From an uncultured Lachnospiraceae bacterium (GTDB lineage: Bacteria; Bacillota; Clostridia; Lachnospirales; Lachnospiraceae), in contig CAJUFL010000062.1 in NCBI GenBank assembly GCA_910585605.1, positions 1 through 21,317 of the forward strand: a DNA stretch of 21,317 nucleotides, written 5' to 3'. The notes beneath the pieces were generated by a model. The model searched no databases, had not been told where the DNA came from, and saw only the letters and a program-made list of their open reading frames with translations. A program made the position numbers and the translations under genes. Shown one piece after another: positions 16,801 to 21,317 of the stretch; position 1 is the first letter of the stretch, and every line of letters starts with the position of its first letter.

Positions 16801-18793
16801 GGTAAAGTCAAAGCAGCAGGCAGTAATAGACAATATTTATCAGATGTTAGAGGCAGATATGATTGATTATCCCATCAGTGCTTATAATACGGCACGTCTT
16901 GAAGATTATATTCATTTATATCACTCTTGCATGGGAACAGAAAATGTGATTTCTTCCATGATTTCCCGTGCGGAGCACAATAATATCAAGCTGCCGCAGG
17001 CAAAGGATAAAACGCAGCTGGATGCTGTAAAAGAATATCTTGGAAAGATAGCAAAGGAAAACGGATATACGCATGAACTGCAATTATGGATGCCGGTGCT
17101 TCCTACCCAGATGTATTTGGATGAATTTGAAGAGTTTACGGTCTCCCAGTATCAGAATGGCAGGTGGCCGGAAGCAGAAAGTGAATGGAATATTGAAGTA
17201 GTTCTGGGATTATATGATGATCCGCAAAACCAGGCACAAATGCCAGTTACAATAAACTTTACAGAGGGTGGGCATCATGCAGTCTGCGGTATGGTGGTCA
17301 GTGGCCGCAGTACATCTGTACAAACAATAACTTATGCACTGATTAATAAATATTCGCCGGCATATATCAATATATATGCAATTGATTTCAGCAGTAAAAT
17401 GATGACTGCGTTTGAAAAAGCACCGCATGTGGGTGGTGTAATGTATGAAGGAGATTATGAGAAAATCTCTAAATTCTTTAATATGATACAGTCTATTTTA
17501 GAGGAAAGAAAGAAGCTATTCAGAGGTGGTAATTACAGTCAGTATGTGCAGGTAAATGGTGTTATACTTCCGATGCTTCTTATCATTATAGATAATGTAT
17601 CAGCATTTAATGAAAAAACAGAAGAAGAATATGTTGATTTTCTTGTCACTTTATCAAAGGAAGGTGTAAGCCATGGTATTTATCTGTTACTTACCGGTTC
17701 TGGAATCGGGCCTGCGGATATTCCGTCCCGGGCAGCAGAGAATATTAAAACGTTTATTACTACAGAAATGGCAGATAAATATGCATATGGCGATATCATG
17801 CATACAGTGGCATTTGATGTAGTACCGGAGGCAAATATCAAAGGTCGTGGACTTGCATATTATGGAAACCGGATTCTGGAGTATCAGACAGCATTGGCAT
17901 GTGAAGCAGAGGATGATTATCAGAGGATTAAGAAAATCGGACTGCTTTGTGAAGATATGCGTAATAACTGGACAAAGAAAAAAGCCCGTCCAATACCGGA
18001 GATACCGGAAAAGCCGGTTTGGTCTGAGTTTAGTGAATTGGAAGATTATGAACGGGTATTGGAGGACAAGCAGTATCTGCCTGTTGCATATGATGCAGAA
18101 AATGCATCCGTCTATAGCATTGATTTAAGTGATACCTATTGTTATATGATTACCGGTCTTGCAAGATCAGGTAAAAAGAATTATATGAAGATTATGATTC
18201 AATCAGCGGTAAAAAGAGCCGGAGATGTTTACATATTTGACAGCGAAGCAAAACCTATGAGAATTTTTGAAGAAAAAGAAGAAATACAATATGTGACGGA
18301 TGAAAAAGGAATTTTTGAATGTTTTTCTAAAGTGATACCGGAATTTAAGAACCGAAGCCAGATAAGAAAGGAAATGCAGGATGAAGATGCAGAAGAATCA
18401 GAGATTTTTAAACGTATGTGCGAGGAGCTGCCTATTTATTTCTTTATTTCAGATTTGGAATGGTTCATCAATCTGATTTATAATGCAGAGCTGGATATGC
18501 GGGGATTTTTAGAAAATATTCTTGAAAAGGGAAGATTGTTGAATATTTATTTTATTGGCATTATTGGTCTGGAAAATATTTCGACAGTGGATTATCAAAA
18601 GATTTATGAAATTTTTGTAAGCTACAAAACAGGAATTCATTTTGGTGGAAATACTGCTGAAAATCGTATTTATAATTTTGATGCGATACCGTATAAAGAA
18701 CAGTCTATGCTGTTAAAGCCGGGTATTGGATTAATTTCAAGCAGATTAAACGGTGAAATACAAAAGATTATCGTTCCACTTGCTAGGAGGTAA
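13808..18793 (+). CDS. essC: EssC-type FtsK/SpoIIIE ATPase of type VII secretion
   Basis: 1661 aa, close to the ~1480-1500 aa usual for EssC but longer; AAGGAG site 13793-13798. Order: a degenerate N-terminal FHA-like domain (1-95), a canonical FHA domain (about 105-190; S134-R-F-H137, NGIYVN), two TM helices (about 265-288 and 300-325), a D0-like domain (about 430-600), then three ATPase domains. D1 is canonical: Walker A GTTGSGKS (721-728, Lys727), Walker B LFIIIDE (Asp831-Glu832). D2 has GMVVSGRST (1161-1169, Arg1167 for Lys) and IIIDN (Asp1262-Asn1263). D3 has GLARSGKKN (1450-1458) and ISDLE (Asp1549). It is the membrane motor that recognises WXG100-type substrates. In the family, D1 is the main active site and D2/D3 regulate. 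It ends 5 nt before the LytTR gene, with which it is surely cotranscribed. Confidence 0.97.
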   Translation: MVTVLSVFTSTSFKEIRLPNLVNTDYSFILYKNIFHITEDLEIHLENIDGRWAFVENPRYTVLKDNEKFVGKPIKDQDIFHIYTEESENITIIVKAVKYSISVFTKYAVGNVKEITIGKNEDMDIRYDYEGMVSRFHARIYRSGSGNWMLENKSVNGIYVNSVLVQQEICLNFGDLISFMGLHMMVLGDCLAIDQANHQMEINDKKLKQIDYGESKGDLQDKAGGHKKENMILLRRSPRNIEKIDTERVEIEQPPELNNSKKQPLIMTIGPSFTMMLPMLMGSLLMVYASKASGGNSSIYMYSGLVMSGSSAVIGIVWALLSIYFQKKEENEQKLHRFEAYGNYLTKRTEMIKEKYENNIRSLNIMYQSAETCAGYDENSAVLWNRNFRHPDFMFYRLGTGNIPFQAAIDIPKEKFKLYEDGLSQKPKFIKENYSTLFGVPVGIDLHKHRLAGMIGGENLTGAIENIKLLATQIAANNCYTDVKMVFIYDGKAAANLNKWDYIKWFPHVWSEDKKLRYIAADKQQAGDVFYSMAKVFRQREEMGSVKNMDMIQKPYFIMFLLNPEMIEGELISKYVFDTSMNYGLTTVIVADSYTGLPNECEYIIQNDKNFQGVYDVKDSQEERLKVEFDKVSDSKVNQFAKRLSNIYVKETESGGDIPSAITFFEMYGVHKLQELNVLDRWRKNRTYDNIKGMTGAKAGGAPSYLDVHEKYHGPHGLVAGTTGSGKSETLQTYMLSLAVNYSPDDIGFFIIDYKGGGMANLFNGLPHLIGQISNLSGNQVHRAMVSIKSENRRRQRIFTESGVNNINLYTKLYKNNEVSIPVSHLFIIIDEFAELKREEPDFMKELVSVAQVGRSLGVHLILATQKPSGTVDDNIWSNSKFRLCLRVQDRQDSNDMLHKPDAAYITQAGRCYLQVGNDEVFELFQSGFSGAVYSEDNTDSKTDIAKLITLNGRTDMTGNFAKISQKEKAQAEWLSIIEGYLLAALEKEQILLEECMKVKSKQQAVIDNIYQMLEADMIDYPISAYNTARLEDYIHLYHSCMGTENVISSMISRAEHNNIKLPQAKDKTQLDAVKEYLGKIAKENGYTHELQLWMPVLPTQMYLDEFEEFTVSQYQNGRWPEAESEWNIEVVLGLYDDPQNQAQMPVTINFTEGGHHAVCGMVVSGRSTSVQTITYALINKYSPAYINIYAIDFSSKMMTAFEKAPHVGGVMYEGDYEKISKFFNMIQSILEERKKLFRGGNYSQYVQVNGVILPMLLIIIDNVSAFNEKTEEEYVDFLVTLSKEGVSHGIYLLLTGSGIGPADIPSRAAENIKTFITTEMADKYAYGDIMHTVAFDVVPEANIKGRGLAYYGNRILEYQTALACEAEDDYQRIKKIGLLCEDMRNNWTKKKARPIPEIPEKPVWSEFSELEDYERVLEDKQYLPVAYDAENASVYSIDLSDTYCYMITGLARSGKKNYMKIMIQSAVKRAGDVYIFDSEAKPMRIFEEKEEIQYVTDEKGIFECFSKVIPEFKNRSQIRKEMQDEDAEESEIFKRMCEELPIYFFISDLEWFINLIYNAELDMRGFLENILEKGRLLNIYFIGIIGLENISTVDYQKIYEIFVSYKTGIHFGGNTAENRIYNFDAIPYKEQSMLLKPGIGLISSRLNGEIQKIIVPLARR

Positions 18794-18798
18794 GAGCA

Positions 18799-19518
18799 AT
18801 GATTTCGATGCTTATTTATAGTTGTAAGCAGGACGAAATTGAATTATTACAGGAAATCTCAAGGGATATGGTTGCATACTTTTACGATGACCGGATAGAG
18901 ACTATAGTTGCTAAGTCACCAGAGGATATGGAAAAGCAGCAGATAGGTACTATAGATATTGCTTTTGTTGATATTACGGAACATAGTGGATTACAGACTG
19001 CAAAAGATTTGAGAAAGCGTTTTGGCAGAGCAGAGATTATTATTATTTCGGATAATACAGTTTCCCCGATTCTTTATCTGATTCCGGATATCCGGGCTGT
19101 TTCATTGCTGTTAAAGCCGCTGCAATACAACGAGATTCAAAAAAGGTTAAAAAGTATATTTTCTTTATTGGAACGGAATAAGGGAGATAAAGAAAAATTT
19201 TTTTCCTTTGAGGACAGCAGGGAGCAGAGACATATTCCGTATTCCCAGATTCTGTATTTTGAAGCGAGAAACAAGAGAATTTATGTAAGGCTTTCCAGCA
19301 GGGAATATGGAGTATGCGGGACAATGGATACATTGGAAGAACAGCTGCCGGAGAATTTTAAGCGCTGCCATAGAGGCTATATTGTAAACCTGTCATATGT
19401 GGATGAAATATGGTATTCCAGGAATTTTATCGTTTTAAAAAATAATATAGAGATTCCGTTGTCACGAAGTTATAAACCGGTGATCAAGGAGGTGGTTAAG
19501 AATGGAAAAGGATATTAA
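18799..19518 (+). CDS. LytTR-family response regulator with atypical receiver domain
   Basis: 239 aa; AGGAGG (18785-18790) 8 nt before ATG. Receiver-like domain (about 1-122): candidate phospho-acceptor Asp58 (AFVDIT), Ser84 and Lys106 (LLKP) are present. The acidic pair normally after strand 1 (as in I-C-D-D or I-C-E-D-D) is replaced by Y-S-C-K-Q (7-11), so phosphorylation may be lost. The LytTR DNA-binding domain (about 135-235) is convincing: YFEARNKRIYV (153-163), RCHRGYIVNLSYV (189-201), IPLSRSY (219-225). No histidine kinase gene is in the window. It lies between essC and the accessory gene, overlapping the latter by 17 nt. Proteins of this type bind direct repeats of about 20-21 bp period, and one such repeat occurs at 20471-20510. 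Confidence 0.92.
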   Translation: MISMLIYSCKQDEIELLQEISRDMVAYFYDDRIETIVAKSPEDMEKQQIGTIDIAFVDITEHSGLQTAKDLRKRFGRAEIIIISDNTVSPILYLIPDIRAVSLLLKPLQYNEIQKRLKSIFSLLERNKGDKEKFFSFEDSREQRHIPYSQILYFEARNKRIYVRLSSREYGVCGTMDTLEEQLPENFKRCHRGYIVNLSYVDEIWYSRNFIVLKNNIEIPLSRSYKPVIKEVVKNGKGY

Positions 19519-20212
19519 TTCGGTCTACATTTTAACCCCAGTAGAATTGAATGTAATTGCAGCAGGTAAAAACATTCATGGAATATTTGATTTGGAGGAG
19601 GAGTCGTTACAGATAGAAGAAGCGGCGGTTTTTGAGGCACTAAACCATCTTTATGAACAGCAGTTTATATATAATGCATCACAGGGCGGTTTTTATTTAA
19701 ATGAGGATTTGGAAGAAATGATGACTGCTATTTCGCAGGCACATACAATGCTTTTGATACGCAGTTTTTTGGGGAGAATGCAATCCAAGATCATTTATAT
19801 AGGAAAAAAACTGATAGCTGTTGAACGAAGAGAAACGGATATGAATGTAATTCGGTTATATGAGATTCCTAAAGAGGAACTGTGTGATTTTCTGGAAGAA
19901 GACATCAAAGAAAAGGAAAAGCAATATAAGCAGGTCTTGGATGAAGAGCGTTTAACGGATGTCATAATGGAATATCCTTATATATTGCAAAGTGAGACGA
20001 TAGATTCCCTGGGGAATATCATTATCATGATAGAAAGAATGAATCTGAAAAATGGTAAAGTAGACTGCCGTATGCTTATAAAACAGGGGCAGGAAGAAAA
20101 AAGGCAGGTATGTTTTAAAGAAGGGAAAGAGCAGATGAATTCTTTTAAAAAGGAGACATTTTTAGATATGGTAGTAACCGTGGCAGAGGAGGCATTTTAT
20201 GATATTAGTTGA
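19502..20212 (+). CDS. T7SS accessory protein of unknown family, winged-helix-like N-terminus
   Basis: 236 aa; AAGGAGG (19486-19492). I do not recognise a named family with confidence. Residues about 8-72 (LTPVELNVIAAG, then VFEALNHLYEQQFIYN and a G-G-F-Y strand) look like a winged-helix unit. Residues about 80-135 and 175-225 look like alternating strands and helices (IIYIGKKLIAVERR, NIIIMIERMNL). A charged helix (130-150) links them. No signal or TM, so it is cytoplasmic. It overlaps the LytTR gene by 17 nt and the EsaB gene by 14 nt, so its expression is tied to both. Position and general build recall EspG/EsaE-type substrate chaperones of ESX systems, but this is inference and needs structural comparison. 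Confidence 0.85.
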   Translation: MEKDINSVYILTPVELNVIAAGKNIHGIFDLEEESLQIEEAAVFEALNHLYEQQFIYNASQGGFYLNEDLEEMMTAISQAHTMLLIRSFLGRMQSKIIYIGKKLIAVERRETDMNVIRLYEIPKEELCDFLEEDIKEKEKQYKQVLDEERLTDVIMEYPYILQSETIDSLGNIIIMIERMNLKNGKVDCRMLIKQGQEEKRQVCFKEGKEQMNSFKKETFLDMVVTVAEEAFYDIS

Positions 20213-20447
20213 TGTTTATATTCCTTCGTTGGATGAGACTCTTGATTTTAGAATTGATGAGACGGCAAAGGTAACGAATGTTGTTCAGGAAATCAGTGAA
20301 ATGATGTGTAAGAAATATAAGACAGAATTGAATGATAAATCAGAAAAATTCTTTTTATGTTCTATGGAACAAGGCATTGTACTAAATGGGGATTCTACAT
20401 TAGAAGAAAACGGAATTGTAAATGGTTGCAGATTATATATGGTGTAG
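20199..20447 (+). CDS. esaB: EsaB/YukD ubiquitin-like T7SS protein
   Basis: 82 aa, the usual size of EsaB/YukD. GAGGAGG (20186-20192) lies inside the preceding gene, with a 14-nt overlap. Ubiquitin-like pattern: beta strand MILVDVYIPS, second strand TLDFRID, helix KVTNVVQEISEMMCKKY, and a final G-C-R-L-Y-M-V strand. EsaB is a conserved cytoplasmic component of Firmicutes T7SS, required for or regulating secretion. It ends the first gene block. The following 136 nt contain the tandem repeat and the second promoter. Confidence 0.9.
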   Translation: MILVDVYIPSLDETLDFRIDETAKVTNVVQEISEMMCKKYKTELNDKSEKFFLCSMEQGIVLNGDSTLEENGIVNGCRLYMV

Positions 20448-20470
20448 TCAGGAGGGGTTCTTTTTAGATA

Positions 20471-20510
20471 AAACTGGTCGTTCGTCGCAAAAACTGGTTA
20501 TTCGTCGCAA
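20471..20510 (+). repeat. Two 20-bp tandem direct repeats, candidate LytTR operator
   Basis: 20471-20490 and 20491-20510 are identical at 18 of 20 positions and directly adjacent (each begins AAACTGG and ends TTCGTCGCAA). They end 4 nt before a weak -35 and so lie where an activator would sit. A 20-bp period puts both copies on one DNA face, as in LytTR sites. The base match to the published LytTR consensus is only partial. Confidence 0.8.
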
Positions 20511-20513
20511 AAA

Positions 20514-20543
20514 TGAAAAATAACAGGAAAGATATGTTATAGT
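20514..20543 (+). promoter_or_regulatory. Probable activator-dependent promoter of the WXG100 genes
   Basis: -10 TATAGT (20538-20543) is close to consensus. The -35 at 20514-20519 (TGAAAA, 18 bp spacing) is poor. A good -10, poor -35 and direct repeats just upstream are typical of positively controlled promoters. The transcript would start near 20550, giving a leader of about 35 nt before ATG 20584. Confidence 0.5.
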
Positions 20544-20583
20544 GCATACATTGAAAGAAAAGCAGACAGGCAAGGTGGTTATG

Positions 20584-20940
20584 ATGGATATTTCAATAAA
20601 CAAAGTGAAAATGGTCATAGACGAATTGCAGGCTGCGGAGATGACGTATAAAAGGCAGTTAGATGCTTTTGAAAGAATTGTCTATGAATATCGGAGTATG
20701 GAAAAAGAGGGGAATGATAAGCGTACTTTGAAAAAAATTTCTGATGACTTGAATAGCGAATACCAATCAATGAAGAAATTGAGGAAAGTACTGTCAGAGG
20801 TTGTAAGAGAATACGATAATACGGAAAAAGCAATCATAAAAAATATTTCTAATACGTCCGGAAGCAGTCCGGTTTTTAAACGGATTGATATTGAAAAGAC
20901 ACAAGCAATATTAAGAAAGTTTCATATTAATATTATCTGA
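20584..20940 (+). CDS. WXG100-like helical-hairpin protein without WxG, with YxxxE motif
   Basis: 118 aa from ATG 20584, chosen because AAGGTGG (20572-20578) lies 5 nt before it. ATG 20581 is also possible, while an upstream GTG at 20542 falls in the -10 and is unlikely. The sequence is almost all helical: helix 1 about 4-40, a polar turn (41-47, KEGNDKR), helix 2 about 48-88. Helix 2 ends in Y77-D-N-T-E81, the YxxxE/D form of the T7SS export signal. The turn lacks W-x-G, and the tail (89-118) is longer than in standard WXG100. No signal peptide. Likely a substrate partner that heterodimerises with the WXG100 protein 23 nt downstream, since ESX pairs often carry one atypical member (inference). 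Confidence 0.82.
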   Translation: MDISINKVKMVIDELQAAEMTYKRQLDAFERIVYEYRSMEKEGNDKRTLKKISDDLNSEYQSMKKLRKVLSEVVREYDNTEKAIIKNISNTSGSSPVFKRIDIEKTQAILRKFHINII

Positions 20941-20963
20941 AGAGGATGGAGGTACAAGTTAGG

Positions 20964-21269
20964 ATGGCAATTACTAAGATTAAGATCAATACGTCAACAC
21001 TGAAAAGGGATACGGATTCGATTTCTCAGTCATTAAATGACATTAAAAAGAAGATTCAGGCGATGCAGGCAGACGTAAATGCATTAAATGCAATGTGGAC
21101 AGGCGAAGCAAATGAGGCATTCAATCAGGCATTTCAGGATGATATTACGGATTTAGGGTTAATCTGCGATAATATTCAAAGCGTAATTGATTATGAAAAG
21201 AATGCCAAGAAAGAATATGACGCATGTGAACAGAAAGTATCTGATTTGATTGATAGTATTACGATTTAG
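20964..21269 (+). CDS. WXG100 (ESAT-6-like) family protein
   Basis: 101 aa from ATG 20964, giving MAITKIKIN, the usual length and start of the family. GGAGG (20948-20952) is 11 nt upstream, slightly long. The in-frame ATG 20946 would use the same GGAGG inside its own first codons. Two helices (about 12-42 and 50-98) flank W45-T-G47, and the C-terminal helix has Y85-D-A-C-E89 (YxxxE). WXG100 proteins are small dimeric substrates exported by EssC and needed for secretion of others. It follows the atypical helical protein with a short gap and is probably cotranscribed from the promoter near 20538. Effector genes would be expected downstream of the window. Confidence 0.95.
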   Translation: MAITKIKINTSTLKRDTDSISQSLNDIKKKIQAMQADVNALNAMWTGEANEAFNQAFQDDITDLGLICDNIQSVIDYEKNAKKEYDACEQKVSDLIDSITI

Positions 21270-21317
21270 TCCAGCTAATAAATGTCAATAGCAAAAATGA
21301 AAAAAGTTGAAATTTAT
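21270..21317 (+). other. Non-coding tail to window end
   Basis: 48 nt after the WXG100 stop. An ATG at about 21288 (M-K-K-V-E-I-Y) runs to the end but has no ribosome binding site that I can see, so no gene is called. Confidence 0.4.

Noticed and set aside
20451..20470. AGGAGGGG after the EsaB stop as ribosome site of a small gene
   Set aside because: No start codon at suitable distance and no open frame follows; possibly a remnant.
20471..20510. Short CRISPR-like array
   Set aside because: Only two units directly abutting with no spacer, and no cas gene.
20542..20583. GTG 20542 as start of the first helical protein
   Set aside because: It lies within the -10 hexamer and has no ribosome binding site, while ATG 20584 has AAGGTGG at proper distance.

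Overview
The window looks like part of the chromosome of a low-GC Gram-positive anaerobe, probably a Clostridia/Lachnospiraceae member. This is an inference. It rests on the strong AT bias, strong AGGAGG ribosome binding sites, tRNA genes without encoded CCA, and the protein families present (DUF6273, InlB B-repeats, BspA-type leucine-rich repeats, YDG/Ig-like surface domains, PP2C plus PASTA-less Ser/Thr kinase). All protein genes lie on the + strand.

Layout. Positions 1-182 hold the 3' part of a tRNA-Asn and a complete tRNA-Cys, followed by an intrinsic terminator (198-234). An AT-rich gene-free stretch (235-751) carries a near-consensus sigma-A promoter (TTGAAA-17-TATAAT, 627-655). From 752 to 20447 there is a closely packed gene series with no internal terminator that I can see. 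In order it encodes a membrane-anchored trypsin-like protease with a cytoplasmic FHA domain, a PP2C phosphatase, a Ser/Thr kinase with one transmembrane segment and an outside helical domain, a small membrane protein with a charged tail, a secreted DUF6273/InlB-repeat/LRR protein, a giant membrane-anchored Ig-like surface protein, a membrane FHA protein, an EssC/FtsK-SpoIIIE ATPase, a LytTR-type regulator, an accessory protein of unknown family, and an EsaB/YukD ubiquitin-like protein. After a 20-bp tandem repeat and a probable second promoter come two small helical-hairpin proteins. The second is a canonical WXG100 (ESAT-6-like) protein.

Together this is a type VII secretion (T7SSb/ESX-like) locus of unusual make-up. 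EssC, EsaB and WXG100 are present, but no gene in the window resembles EsaA or EssA, and no pseudokinase EssB is seen. The EssB position may be taken by a kinase with the same topology (cytoplasmic kinase fold, one TM, outside helical domain) that keeps all its catalytic residues. With the PP2C phosphatase, three FHA-containing proteins and TTxLN-type candidate phospho-acceptor motifs, the locus looks like a phospho-threonine-controlled secretion machine. The giant Ig protein may provide the wall-spanning part. The two promoters suggest constitutive machinery and separately controlled substrates.

Two non-coding signals are not explained by the genes. One is a duplicated ~70-nt intergenic element with a conserved hairpin (4909-4979 and 13121-13190). 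The other is the 20-bp tandem repeat upstream of the substrate genes (20471-20510).
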